Virus record (IMG/VR): IMGVR_UViG_3300046530_000361
Coordinates: 1-48,980 of that record
DNA length: 48,980 nucleotides
Direction: 5' to 3' (one strand)
Origin: a virus
Shown here: one piece after another, positions 14,648 through 22,801 of the stretch
Position numbering within the stretch: the stretch's first letter is position 1
How the letters are laid out: every line of letters begins with the position of its first letter
Made by a program: the position numbers and the translations under genes
The notes under the pieces: generated by a model
Told to the model about the DNA's origin: nothing
Seen by the model: the letters and a program-made list of their open reading frames with translations, nothing else
Databases searched by the model: none

Positions 14648-14976
14648 TTGTCTTTCGCCTTCAGGCATAAAGAAAACCATTTATTTTCAAATTCGCTTAC
14701 CGCCCTTTTTTGGTTTTCCTCCGTACGGAAGGCCGAAGTGCTGTAAGCGTCCTTGATGACTTCCGCGCCAAGCGCGTCGACAGATGGGTCTCCAGCAGAG
14801 GCTTTCATCATTTTGGCCATTGAAACTTCATTCTGCCTATTTTTCATAATCGAAGCGGCCATCTCTGAAACGGAAGTGCAATAACTGAGCGTTTCATCGG
14901 ATGGTTTTGCAGCAAGTGCAATGCCTGAAGACAAAACAAGCGCCACCATCGCTGTACCTGATAATAAAATCCGCAT
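14644..14976 (-). CDS. Small exported protein (moron)
   Basis: The 110-residue protein begins with a standard signal peptide (MRILLSGTAMVALVLSSGIA, cleavage likely after LAA near residue 23). The mature part is helical with two Cys (YCTSVSEM and SLCLKAKDK) that could form a disulphide. AGGGAAC precedes the start. It is coupled to the lipoprotein gene by an ATGA overlap, and its own promoter lies at 15002-15029. The pair forms a self-contained expression unit inside the tail genes. I recognise no function; an effect on the host envelope during lysogeny is plausible. Confidence 0.7.
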   Translation of the reverse strand: MRILLSGTAMVALVLSSGIALAAKPSDETLSYCTSVSEMAASIMKNRQNEVSMAKMMKASAGDPSVDALGAEVIKDAYSTSAFRTEENQKRAVSEFENKWFSLCLKAKDK

Positions 14977-15001
14977 GTCGTTCCCTCGTTGGTTTGGCGG
15001 G

Positions 15002-15029
15002 ACTGTAGCACTGGGAAAGCCAGATGCAA
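15002..15029 (-). promoter_or_regulatory. Promoter of the exported protein-lipoprotein pair
   Basis: Leftward, TTGCAT (15024-15029) and TACAGT (15002-15007) are 16 bases apart and directly follow a terminator. Terminator-promoter-gene is the classic arrangement of a moron expressed from the prophage. Confidence 0.45.
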
Positions 15030-15053
15030 AAAACCCGGCGCTTGGCCGGGTTT
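15028..15053 (-). terminator. Intrinsic terminator after the small membrane gene
   Basis: A 9-bp stem AAACCCGGC/GCCGGGTTT (15045-15053 with 15031-15039, loop of five) runs into a U-tract leftward. It ends the 15073-15270 unit 20 bases after its stop. Confidence 0.8.
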
Positions 15054-15072
15054 CATGAGCCTGCTTCTGACC

Positions 15073-15270
15073 TTACAACGAGCGTAGCTCAGTGAATGCC
15101 CGAGCAATGCAATAAGGAATCACTGCGCAGGTCAGCCCCATTGCAGCTGCGGCCGCTTCCTGCGGGGCGCTTTTCGCAAGCATCATCCCGCCAAAACCCA
15201 CAACCGCACCAATAAACGACATTACGATGGTGACGAACCACATAAATTTGGCCAAGTTGATTCCCTTCAT
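15073..15270 (-). CDS. Small inner-membrane protein (moron)
   Basis: The product from the ATG at 15270 is 65 residues (MKGINLAKFMWFVTIVMSFI...). It has two predicted membrane helices, about 8-30 and 40-58, and a Pro-Tyr-Cys in the second. A TTG start at 15297 would add nine basic residues; neither start has a strong ribosome site. It has its own promoter (15320-15348) and terminator (15028-15053), so it can be expressed in the lysogen. Small two-helix phage proteins often act in superinfection exclusion, but that is only a suggestion here. Confidence 0.6.
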   Translation of the reverse strand: MKGINLAKFMWFVTIVMSFIGAVVGFGGMMLAKSAPQEAAAAAMGLTCAVIPYCIARAFTELRSL

Positions 15271-15319
15271 ACGATGATTGTTCTTGATCACTCGCAACGA
15301 GCGAGCCGCTCTTTCGCGA

Positions 15320-15348
15320 GGAATCTACAGTTGTCGTTGCGCAAGGTC
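15320..15348 (-). promoter_or_regulatory. Promoter of the small membrane gene
   Basis: Leftward, TTGACC (15343-15348) and TAGATT (15320-15325) have 17-base spacing, a good sigma-70 match. The start of transcription would be near 15313, about 43 bases before the ATG. Confidence 0.55.
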
Positions 15349-15435
15349 AATTTGCCATCATTCAACTGATGTACTGTTCAGTCACCAACCCTGGATGGAA
15401 TGCCAATTCTGCATGACTTGCGCGCCCCGGCCGCG

Positions 15436-16197
15436 TCACGGTTGTTTTGCGTCCTTATGTCTGAGGATCAGACGCGTACGGTCATGCCAAGGGCCGCCGT
15501 AGACGATTATCTCTGACGGCCTGCCGTACAGGTGGTGCAACAGGAAAGGGCCCGGACCGAACACACCTGAGTCCTCACCAGGCAGCGACGGTTCAGTGCC
15601 CAGGTAGATCCCGGCATGGTTTGGGTGAGCCGTCCGGCCAACCTGCATAACGATCATGTCACCGCGCTGCGGTCGGTCGACGCGAACGAACCCGGCCGCC
15701 TCGTAGTGCTGCTCGTACAGGCTTGCGTGCTCGGCACTTTCCCACCAGCCGTCGGTACGCTGGAAGGCTTCGAACTCCAGGCCCCATTCCCGCTTATACC
15801 AATCTGCGCAAACCTGCCAGCAATCCCAGGCCCCATGCACAAACGGGCGCTTGAGCAGAGGCGTGCTGCCCGTGGGCGTGATCGTGCGCATGTCGCCCTC
15901 GGGCCAGGACAGAATGTGCCAGGGCAATGCCGTGGCCTCGCACATGGCCAAGTCATGGGGTGACGGCCTGCTGGTGGCGTCCGGGTGCGAGTGAACGATG
16001 CCGATCACTTCGCCCAAGTCTTCCGCCGCGACGTAGTCCTCGGGATCGAGCCTGAACTCTTCGCTCGGCTCGGTGGCAATGTTCCGGCACGGGAAATACT
16101 TCTGCTTGCGCCCGATGGCCAGCAGCAGGCCGCAACACTCTTTCGGATACTGGGCCGCCGCGTGCACCTGGATAGCCGCGATGATGTGCTTGCGCAT
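15436..16197 (-). CDS. Tail tip hydrolase with JAMM and NlpC/P60 domains (lambda gpK-like)
   Basis: The 253-residue protein has two enzyme domains. Residues 1-115 form a Mov34/JAMM metallopeptidase fold with Glu20 (PKECCG) and the full HSHPDATSRPSPHD motif (His69, His71, Ser79, Asp82). Residues 118-250 form an NlpC/P60 cysteine peptidase with Cys126 in AWDCWQVCADWY and His194 in HPNHAGIYLG. In lambda the equivalent protein acts at the tail tip, probably cutting peptidoglycan during DNA entry. Both active sites look complete. It follows gpL by three bases. Confidence 0.92.
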   Translation of the reverse strand: MRKHIIAAIQVHAAAQYPKECCGLLLAIGRKQKYFPCRNIATEPSEEFRLDPEDYVAAEDLGEVIGIVHSHPDATSRPSPHDLAMCEATALPWHILSWPEGDMRTITPTGSTPLLKRPFVHGAWDCWQVCADWYKREWGLEFEAFQRTDGWWESAEHASLYEQHYEAAGFVRVDRPQRGDMIVMQVGRTAHPNHAGIYLGTEPSLPGEDSGVFGPGPFLLHHLYGRPSEIIVYGGPWHDRTRLILRHKDAKQP

Positions 16198-16199
16198 GA

Positions 16200-16952
16200 T
16201 CAGCTCCGGGCAATGAGGGAAACGGCGGGGAATCCACCGAAGGACAGTTCGTTGTTCTCACCGAAGCGCAGCTTGCAGGACGACAAACAGCCCTTGCACT
16301 GGTCGAGCGCTGGGTCGTCCGTGGGGTTGTCCTCGTCGTCGAACATGGCCGCGCCGGTGTAGCCACAATCCGGCCCCCTATACCCATTGGTCATGGCCCA
16401 GTGGCAGAAGGTCGTCATCTGCCGGCCGGGAAGTCCGTGGTTGTCGATCTCGCCCGGGGAGGACAGCTCCCAGACCACCGCCTCGCCGTCCTCGCTTGTT
16501 TTCTGGTCGATGTACCAGATCTCCAGCGCCTCCTGGGTCGGGTCGGCGGTTGGGTTGCCGTCAGGAAAGTTGGCTGCGTCCAAGTACTGGGCCAGGGTCT
16601 CGCGGACCGTAAGCTTGAACTTGAGCATGTCCTCGAAGGCCAGGCAGAGCGCGGTGACGCGACCATTCACGTTGCCCGCGGCGAACGTCGGCCTAGAGGC
16701 GGTGCCGTCGCTGCTCGAGGAGATACCCTCAATCTGCACCGGCCAGGCCGCGTACTCCTGGCCCTGCCAGATAATCGACTTGGCGGGTAGATCATCTTCG
16801 GAGCCCTCGTAGGCCAGCAATTCCTCGGGCGTGTGCGGGATGGCGTGCCCGTGGAAGCGCAGATAATCGGCGCCGTATTCGGTACCGTCAATTTCGAACA
16901 GGCGAATCTCGCCGCCGGGCTCCAGTTTCTGGATGTCCGTGATCAGAGCCAT
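16200..16952 (-). CDS. Minor tail protein L, probable Fe-S protein
   Basis: The 250-residue protein matches lambda gpL in size and position (M-L-K order). The C-terminal region holds five cysteines at 183, 196, 219, 222 and 226 (TFCHWAMTNGYRGPDCGYTG, then DQCKGCLSSCKLRFG). This fits the [4Fe-4S]-binding domain described for lambda gpL. It is a tail-tip component that acts early in tail assembly. An N-terminal beta domain (EIRLFEIDGTEYGADYLRFH) precedes it. Coupled closely with gpK. Confidence 0.9.
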   Translation of the reverse strand: MALITDIQKLEPGGEIRLFEIDGTEYGADYLRFHGHAIPHTPEELLAYEGSEDDLPAKSIIWQGQEYAAWPVQIEGISSSSDGTASRPTFAAGNVNGRVTALCLAFEDMLKFKLTVRETLAQYLDAANFPDGNPTADPTQEALEIWYIDQKTSEDGEAVVWELSSPGEIDNHGLPGRQMTTFCHWAMTNGYRGPDCGYTGAAMFDDEDNPTDDPALDQCKGCLSSCKLRFGENNELSFGGFPAVSLIARS

Positions 16953-16963
16953 GCGTGGTTATC

Positions 16964-17302
16964 TCAGGGATGAAAGGTTTGCTGGAAAGTCGCGGTGATG
17001 GCGTAGACCTGGCCACCGCGGTGCACTGGCTTGTAGCCGTTGCACTTGTAGAGGCCAAGCTCACCCAGGGGCGGCTCCCAGAGGAAGCCCTTCGCCCCTT
17101 TGTGCCGGTCGAGGAACGCCATGATGTCCTTGATGCGCCCCTTCAAACCGGTGAAGGTCACCGGCCAGGATTGCGACCGGTTGTTGAGGCCATCCTCGAT
17201 CGACTGCTCGTAGCCATCGCCAAACTGCTTTGAGCGGACGCGCTGGGTAATGTCGCCCTCCGCGCCCTTCTCTGTCGCCCAGGTGAATCGTTCGATAGCC
17301 AT
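16964..17302 (-). CDS. Minor tail protein M (lambda gpM-like)
   Basis: The 112-residue protein (MAIERFTWATEKGAEGDITQ...) carries the family's QRVRSKQFGDGYEQSIEDGL and FLDRHKGAKGFLWEPPLGE segments. Two adjacent ATG codons are possible. The second (17302) is chosen because AAGGGG lies five bases before it; the first overlaps the tape-measure stop. gpM is part of the tail-tip complex, linking the tape measure end to gpL/gpJ. Confidence 0.88.
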   Translation of the reverse strand: MAIERFTWATEKGAEGDITQRVRSKQFGDGYEQSIEDGLNNRSQSWPVTFTGLKGRIKDIMAFLDRHKGAKGFLWEPPLGELGLYKCNGYKPVHRGGQVYAITATFQQTFHP

Positions 17303-20300
17303 CATCGCCCCTTAATTGCGTTGTTGATGACGCCGCCCTGGCGCATATCCTTAGAGCGCAGCTCCTGATATTTCTGCTCCACGAAAGTCGCCAGCTCCTT
17401 GCCGAACAGGTCGTAGCCAGGTGCGTCGGCGGTGGACGATGCATTGCCATCGCCATCGATGTGCACCTCGACATTGATCTGCGTTCCGCCAGCCCCACCG
17501 GCGCCCATGGCCATAACCCCAAGCTTGCCGCTCGACGTCCGGGTCAGGGGCATAATTGCCTCCTCCCCAGCCTCGCCCATGACGCCGGTCTTGCCATTGG
17601 CCATGCCGAATGCTGTGGGCTTGCTGACGATCGAGTTCGTGAAAGCGCCGCCATCGGCAAACAACTGCACACCGCCCGACCAGGCGCCGCCCTTCGCTTG
17701 CGGGAGGTACGTGCTGGAATAACCGTCTGCAGATGCACCGAGGTTTGACGAATTCGCCCCTGCTGAACCGGCAGCCAGCCCATTTCCGCCACCGCCGCCA
17801 CTGAAGTAGCTGAGGCCAGCACCAAACAGGCTGCTGAGCAGAGCAGAACTTGCCTGCCGGGTGGCAATGCGCGCCATATCGGCCAGGATTGATTTTGCGA
17901 AGTCAGCAAACGACAGCTTCCCAGTTATGGCGAAGTTGACGACGGCATCCTCCATGGAGCTGAAGGCGTTACCGAACAGCGTCTTGGTCTGGCCAGCAAT
18001 GTTCCTCGCCGAATCCAGATAATTCGCCCAAGCCGACGTGGCACCATTGGTCCAGTCGCCCTGAGCGGCCTCAACGTCCGCATAGTTTTGCCGGATCTGG
18101 TCGGTAGCCGCCTTGTTCGCGTCAGCGAGCGCCTGCGACTTCCGCTTGAACTCCTCTTCCGACATGTTGCGCGACGGGTCGGACTTTTGGTTGGCGAGTT
18201 CCAGCGACTGCTGAGCAAACCGGTCTTGCTGGCCATTCAGTTCGCCGCTGAGCGCGTTCTGACGATCGCCCTGCCCTACGCCAATAACCGCACGTTGGCC
18301 GGCAAGCTCCAGGGCTCGCTGTTGCTGCCCGAGCGCCTGCACATATGTGCTGATCGCCCGCTCCTGCTTGGCGAGTCGCCCAGTCTCATTGGTCGCCAAC
18401 ACCTCAAGCTGGCTGTCGGCATCCTTCTGCGCCTTGACCATCCCTGCGCGTGCGTCAGCGATCTTCTGGTCCAGCTGGATGCTTTGCGCGGCCGACGTCG
18501 TCTTCTTGCCCTTGGCGGCTTCCAGCGCGGCAATCTCGGCCTGGTAGGCTGCTGTCGTTTGGTCGAGTTGGTTGCCGATCAGCGCCTGGCGCCGCAGCAG
18601 ATAGTCCTCCTCAGACAGCAGGCCAGCCTTCTGCGCCGCCTCCAGTTCCTTCTGGTAGTTCTTGTAGGTGTCGGTGATCGCCGCCAGGTCGTTCTTGGCG
18701 TTGTTGAAGCCGGTCAAGTCGACTTGGGTGCCAGCTGCTTTCGGGTCCTTGAACTTGTCGTTGATGTTGGCGATATTTTTGTCGATCGTTGCCTGGGCCA
18801 GGCGCGGATCGTTCGGCGCTACCTTTCGGATATCGTCGAGTTGTTTTTTGTAGTCCTTGAGTGCGTCGGTCCGCTTCTGCTCATTCGTCCAAGAGGACTT
18901 GGTGAGCGCGTCAACCTTTTGCATCGAGGTGATCGCGGCTTGTTGGGCTTTTGCCTGATCGCCTTCCAGCTTTGCAATTTCAGCCTGTGCCGCCTTCTGG
19001 TCCTCAAGCATATTCAAGCGGTTTTGATAGAGATCAATCATCTCCTGCTTGTTTTGGAACAGACCAACGTCGCCGGACTGCGCGCTCGCCAGGTCTCGGC
19101 GTGCCTGCTCAATATCTGCGCCAATGTCCGGGCGCCCGATGTTCTTGAGGCTGTCAGCAGCGCGTGCGACCGCGTTGTAACCTTTCTCCCAGAAGCTCAG
19201 ATTCTCCAAAATCTTCGGCGTGCGCTCGTTGATCGCGTCAGCGTAAGACTCGGTCGCAAGCTTTACGGCGCCAGCATGGTCGCGCTGCTCTTCCAGCGCG
19301 GCGATCTGTGAGAACACCGAAGCCGTAAGATAGTGATACTGCTCATTCAGAGCAGCGGAAGCCTTAACCGGGTCGTCGGAAAGCTTCACGAACTCGGCGA
19401 CTGTCTCGCTGACGGCTTTACCGGTGGCCTCCTGCATCGACACGGCGGCCTGGGTGATACCCTCGAAACTCTCGCCGGCGATCTTGCCGTTGTCCGCCAG
19501 CATTGCCAGGACTGCGGCGGCCTGGCCGGTAGTGCCCACGGTTGCGCTGACCTGGCGCGCCATTTCACCCAGTTGGCCCGCACTCACACCGGCATAGTTA
19601 CCGGTGAGGATCAGTGACTTGCTGTAGTTGTCCTGTTCTTCACTGCCCTTGTGGTAGGCGTAGGCCAGTCCACCGACAGCAGCTGTTGCAAGCGCCAGCG
19701 GCCCCAGGATGGCGAGCAACCCGGCAGCGCCTGCTCCAGCCCCGGCCCCCAGTTGAGCAACCGCACGCACGCCGCTACCCCAGTCACCCGAGGAAAGAGC
19801 ATTACCCAACTGAACGACGTTTTCCTGCGCCTGGCGGGTGCCGAGGCGTAGATTGTCGAAGCCCGTGGTGGTCTTTTCGAGTTTGGCGTAGTCCTTGTCG
19901 ATCTTACCCAGGGCAGTGTTGTACTGATCCTGGCTGATGCGGCCGGCGTCCAGGTGTTTGCCCAGTTGCTCGACCTTCGTATCTAGCTTCGCCAGTGCAG
20001 CACGGGCCGGGTCGATGGCACCCAGAAGGCTGTTCAGGGCCTTTTGCTCGTCCATGGCGGACTTGGCCAGGGCTACCTGCTGCTTGTCGAGTTGCGCCGA
20101 GATCTTCGCTGCCTCGGCCTCGCCATAGGCGCCGGTCTTGGTCAGCTTCGCCAGGGCATCACGCTGCTTTGCCAGGTCCTGCGTGGTCTTGGCGCTGGAG
20201 GAAAGTGATTTCTCCAGTGCCTGCATTTCATTCATCAGGCTGGCAGCGGATTGCTCGGCCCGGCCGCCGGCCTTCGCCATTTCATCCAGACTCGTTTTTG

Positions 20301-20352
20301 CCTGGATTGCATCGGCCGAGTCGATTTTGACGCCGAGTTCTGCAATGTTCAT
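17302..20352 (-). CDS. Tail length tape measure protein (lambda gpH-like)
   Basis: This 1016-residue protein is mostly long coiled coil. A Gly/Ala-rich hydrophobic segment lies near 205-232 (GLLAILGPLALATAAVGGLA). The C-terminal domain (SSMEDAVVNFAITGKLSFAD, FAKSILADMARIA) is the lambda-type tape-measure terminal domain. The protein sets tail length and is ejected during DNA entry. By the usual 0.15 nm per residue it predicts a tail of roughly 150 nm. Its ATG overlaps the GT stop, so it follows the two chaperone products as in lambda. Confidence 0.95.
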   Translation of the reverse strand: MNIAELGVKIDSADAIQAKTSLDEMAKAGGRAEQSAASLMNEMQALEKSLSSSAKTTQDLAKQRDALAKLTKTGAYGEAEAAKISAQLDKQQVALAKSAMDEQKALNSLLGAIDPARAALAKLDTKVEQLGKHLDAGRISQDQYNTALGKIDKDYAKLEKTTTGFDNLRLGTRQAQENVVQLGNALSSGDWGSGVRAVAQLGAGAGAGAAGLLAILGPLALATAAVGGLAYAYHKGSEEQDNYSKSLILTGNYAGVSAGQLGEMARQVSATVGTTGQAAAVLAMLADNGKIAGESFEGITQAAVSMQEATGKAVSETVAEFVKLSDDPVKASAALNEQYHYLTASVFSQIAALEEQRDHAGAVKLATESYADAINERTPKILENLSFWEKGYNAVARAADSLKNIGRPDIGADIEQARRDLASAQSGDVGLFQNKQEMIDLYQNRLNMLEDQKAAQAEIAKLEGDQAKAQQAAITSMQKVDALTKSSWTNEQKRTDALKDYKKQLDDIRKVAPNDPRLAQATIDKNIANINDKFKDPKAAGTQVDLTGFNNAKNDLAAITDTYKNYQKELEAAQKAGLLSEEDYLLRRQALIGNQLDQTTAAYQAEIAALEAAKGKKTTSAAQSIQLDQKIADARAGMVKAQKDADSQLEVLATNETGRLAKQERAISTYVQALGQQQRALELAGQRAVIGVGQGDRQNALSGELNGQQDRFAQQSLELANQKSDPSRNMSEEEFKRKSQALADANKAATDQIRQNYADVEAAQGDWTNGATSAWANYLDSARNIAGQTKTLFGNAFSSMEDAVVNFAITGKLSFADFAKSILADMARIATRQASSALLSSLFGAGLSYFSGGGGGNGLAAGSAGANSSNLGASADGYSSTYLPQAKGGAWSGGVQLFADGGAFTNSIVSKPTAFGMANGKTGVMGEAGEEAIMPLTRTSSGKLGVMAMGAGGAGGTQINVEVHIDGDGNASSTADAPGYDLFGKELATFVEQKYQELRSKDMRQGGVINNAIKGR

Positions 20353-21046
20353 CGACTCACCTTGAATAAGTGCCCGTGATTAAGGGCTTCGCCTTCCAGC
20401 ACCTGAAGGTCAGGGAAGATTTCAGCGAGTTTCTTTTTCTTGATGCCGAGGAACCCGGCCACGTCGCGGATGCAGCTGTAGTCGAGACCGATCGCGCCGC
20501 CGGCGCCCGCCCGCCACTGAGTCGACATCCGGTTGAAAAGGAAAAAAGCCGGCCAAAGGCACGGCCAAATCTCGAACTCTTCTTCCATATCCTCAGCATC
20601 CAGGCCGAACACGGCGAGTTGCTCCGCATCTGGTGGGGGCTCATACAGAGCGCGGGCGGCGCGAATCAGTTTCCCGTGCGAGCCTTAGCGAAAGCTGCTT
20701 GGTAGGCGTCCACAACAGCCTCGGCTGTGCCGTGGCACGAGGTCACCAGCGCCTTGATGCTCTCGTCATTGAACTTGTCGTCGAACCCCCAGCCGACCAC
20801 CAGATCCTTTATCTGGTGTACCTGGTGCTCAGTGTCGACGGCCACCACATCAGAGAGAGAGGGCTTGTCTCCGAGACGCTCAACCCCTTCCTTGCGGCGC
20901 TGATTCCATTCATCAAAAAGTGCGGCAAGGTCAACGCGATCGCGATACTTGAAGGTGAACTCAACCTTCGCGGGCGCTTGCCCAACGACGGGAATGAGTA
21001 CCAGCCCTTTGAACGTCGGGGCCTGAGCAATCTTGAACTTCGCCAT
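20349..21046 (-). CDS. Tail assembly chaperone fusion G-T, made by -1 frameshift
   Basis: The downstream frame has no good start of its own (a weak GTG at 20612). It is continuous with gpG in the -1 frame from the slippery GGGAAAC at 20669-20675. The extension is 106 residues, giving a fusion of 232. It contains the DUF1799-like block EFEIWPCLWPAFFLFNRMST, then QWRAGAGGAIGLDYSCIRDV. In lambda the G and GT products load the tape measure and recruit tail tube subunits. The extension ends by overlapping the tape-measure start (ATGA). Coordinates span the G start to the T stop, with one base re-read. Confidence 0.85.
20666..21046 (-). CDS. Tail assembly chaperone (lambda gpG-like)
   Basis: The 126-residue protein (MAKFKIAQAPTFKGLVLIPV...) is a soluble, non-virion chaperone by position and type: it lies between the tail tube and tape measure genes. 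The beta-rich N-terminus (VEFTFKYRDRVDLAALFDEW) and helical C-terminus (SIKALVTSCHGTAEAVVDAY) fit the phage tail-assembly-chaperone group. Its last codons, GGA AAC before TGA, form the frameshift site used to make the longer G-T protein. Confidence 0.85.
   Translation of the reverse strand: MAKFKIAQAPTFKGLVLIPVVGQAPAKVEFTFKYRDRVDLAALFDEWNQRRKEGVERLGDKPSLSDVVAVDTEHQVHQIKDLVVGWGFDDKFNDESIKALVTSCHGTAEAVVDAYQAAFAKARTGN
20669..20675 (-). other. -1 ribosomal frameshift slippery site GGGAAAC
   Basis: Read leftward in the gpG frame, the heptamer is split G GGA AAC and is followed at once by TGA (20666-20668), the X-XXY-YYZ form. Slippage to GGG AAA joins gpG to the T frame. Lambda uses GGGAAAG at the same place. 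Confidence 0.88.
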
Positions 21047-21048
21047 AA

Positions 21049-21720
21049 TCAGCTCCCACCGCCGGCCGCTACTGGAGCGCGATACGCGGTGATTTCAGCA
21101 TTGATGGTGAAACCGAAAGCAACAGCCGCACCTTCGTTGCGCACCAGCGTTGGGCTCTTGTTGAACGATGGATAGCCGGCGTAGTAGATCGTCTTGCCGT
21201 TGGGCAGCGACATACGCAGGATCCGCACTTCCTTCTCGCGGTCGGCCTTGTCCAGTTCGTCGTACCAGGCAAGGCTGTCGTCGTCAGCGAGCTGGAACGA
21301 AAAAGACTGAGCGTTCTTGGTGGTTGGGATCTGCTTGTCGCGGCGCGCCTCGAGCGGTGCGTAGGTCCAGTACTGCTGCTCCCCCCCGGACATCGAGTTG
21401 CCAATCACCTGGTTCACCGCAACCCAGCCGGTGACCTTTTTGGCAGTGCCCGCGCTGATTCCGTCCGGGAAGAACGACGTGTTGGAAGTATCGATACCTT
21501 CCAGAGTGAAGGCGCCCGCAGCGGCTGCAGCGACACGCACGGCGCGCTCGTTGATATCTTCCCAGCCGGAAGTGATCAGCAGGATGTCGCCATTGGCAAA
21601 GCCGTTGGCAAGCGCAGTGGCGACACCAGGGTTCGCGTTCGTGATGCTGGTGATCACCTTCGCAGCAGCAAAGCCGGTCGAGAGCGCCAGTGTTGCCCCG
21701 TTGGGGAAGTAGACAGACAT
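21049..21720 (-). CDS. Major tail tube protein (lambda gpV-like)
   Basis: The 223-residue protein starts at 21720 (MSVYFPNGATLALSTGFAAA), with AGAGGA upstream. The region GDILLITSGWEDINERAVRV, the SFSFQLADDDSLAWYDEL block and the terminal AAVAFGFTINAEITAY are typical of Ig-free siphophage tail tube subunits. It polymerises around the tape measure. A terminator-like hairpin lies between it and the tail terminator gene upstream, so transcript abundance may be set there. Confidence 0.88.
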   Translation of the reverse strand: MSVYFPNGATLALSTGFAAAKVITSITNANPGVATALANGFANGDILLITSGWEDINERAVRVAAAAAGAFTLEGIDTSNTSFFPDGISAGTAKKVTGWVAVNQVIGNSMSGGEQQYWTYAPLEARRDKQIPTTKNAQSFSFQLADDDSLAWYDELDKADREKEVRILRMSLPNGKTIYYAGYPSFNKSPTLVRNEGAAVAFGFTINAEITAYRAPVAAGGGS

Positions 21721-21743
21721 GGGTTTTCCTCTTTGCAGAAATG

Positions 21744-21766
21744 ACAAAACCCGCATAGGGCGGGTT
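21744..21766 (-). terminator. Terminator-like hairpin upstream of the tail tube gene
   Basis: Leftward, AACCCGC/GCGGGTT (21760-21766 with 21748-21754, loop of five) is followed by a short U-run TTGTC. It lies 22 bases after the gpU-like stop. Confidence 0.55.
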
Positions 21767-21788
21767 CAGGATTTGCCCAACGGGCGGG

Positions 21789-22208
21789 TTACGGCGTGGT
21801 GTCGGATCGGTAGGAGAACGACAGCGGGACGGTGTAGGTTGAGTCGCCCGTGATGCCGGGTCCCTGGTCAACAGGTGTCATCGGCGTAACGACGAACCCG
21901 TTTTTGGTATCCCGCACGTAAAGCGGGAACAGGGAAGTCAGCTCATCCGCAATCGGATTGGTCTTGGTCTTACCGGTGCCTGCCGGCGCGATGATGCTGA
22001 TCTGAAACACGCCAGTGAACAGCCGGTGGTCGCCGCCGAGCGTGTTGCTCGCGGTGTCGCCCGGGATCGTGAAAGCCCGCAGGTAGGTCTCGCCCGCCAT
22101 CGGTGTGTACGCCGTGTTCTCGAAGACGATCTTCAACTTCTCCGACCTGGCAGCGTTCCAGGCGATGAGCTTGGCCTCGTAGATTGAAGCGATGATTGCG
22201 TGACTCAT
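21789..22208 (-). CDS. Tail terminator protein (lambda gpU-like)
   Basis: The 139-residue protein (MSHAIIASIYEAKLIAWNAA...) fits the DUF4128/gpU type: a short N-terminal helix, then a beta fold with YLRAFTIPGDTASNTLGGDH and FQISIIAPAGTGKT-like segments. The gpU hexamer caps the growing tail tube and joins the tail to the head. It overlaps the gp10-like gene by four bases and precedes the tail tube gene, the expected order. Confidence 0.8.
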   Translation of the reverse strand: MSHAIIASIYEAKLIAWNAARSEKLKIVFENTAYTPMAGETYLRAFTIPGDTASNTLGGDHRLFTGVFQISIIAPAGTGKTKTNPIADELTSLFPLYVRDTKNGFVVTPMTPVDQGPGITGDSTYTVPLSFSYRSDTTP

Positions 22209-22801
22209 ACCTGGTTGTTCCTGATGGCCTCCAGCACGATCTGCTGAAAGCGAGTCACGGTTACCCGTACCATGCCGCCGGGGGCCTGGGTGGAATGGCC
22301 GAACTCCAGCGGGATGGCATAGGGCAAGTTGTTGATGATGTAGGCCATCTGGCCGGCGGTGAAGTCGCTCATCGCTGCGACCAGCGCCGCGGTAGTCTCG
22401 GCGCCGCTCGGGTCTACCTCGTCAAAGGTGACATTCTCGACCACGCCGAGCGATATGTGCCAGTTCGCCCGGAACCGGCCTCCGACGTAGCCTTCTGGCG
22501 CCTTGAGGTCCATGCCGTCGTTGAGTTTGCGGCCCTTCTTCAGCCGCCCGCCCTTCGTGAGGTTCGCCGGGTCGCTGCGCAGTGCGCTGTTGTGATCGTC
22601 GACGGCCTTGTTGTACTGGGTGGCCACTGCGTTCTGCGCCCAAATCTCCGGGTTACCCACTGGAGACATGCGAATCAGGCTGCTGCCGACCTCGATGATG
22701 ATTTCACGCACGCTGGCATCGATGGCTTCACCCGTCTGGGCGGCGAACTCTGCCAGGCTCAGGGCGAAGCTGCCGGATTGTCCGGCGCCTGCGCGGCTCA
22801 C
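22205..22801 (-). CDS. HK97 gp10-like / minor tail protein Z-like connector
   Basis: The start is GTG at 22801, which overlaps the upstream stop (GTGA); the longer frame is unsupported. The 198-residue product has a helical N-terminus (FALSLAEFAAQTGEAIDASV) and the family's SPVGNPEIW, GYVGGRFRANW and NNLPYAIPLEFGHSTQAPGG motifs. Such proteins act in head-tail joining or tail completion. It lies between the head-closure candidate and the tail terminator, as expected. Confidence 0.8.
   Translation of the reverse strand: MSRAGAGQSGSFALSLAEFAAQTGEAIDASVREIIIEVGSSLIRMSPVGNPEIWAQNAVATQYNKAVDDHNSALRSDPANLTKGGRLKKGRKLNDGMDLKAPEGYVGGRFRANWHISLGVVENVTFDEVDPSGAETTAALVAAMSDFTAGQMAYIINNLPYAIPLEFGHSTQAPGGMVRVTVTRFQQIVLEAIRNNQV

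Noticed and set aside
18088-19311. 407-codon plus-strand open frame
   Set aside because: Antisense shadow of the tape measure coiled coil, very Leu/Arg-rich, without start signals.
20612-20612. Independent GTG start for the T frame
   Set aside because: No ribosome site, and the frame is open back to the slippery heptamer, so frameshift expression explains it better.
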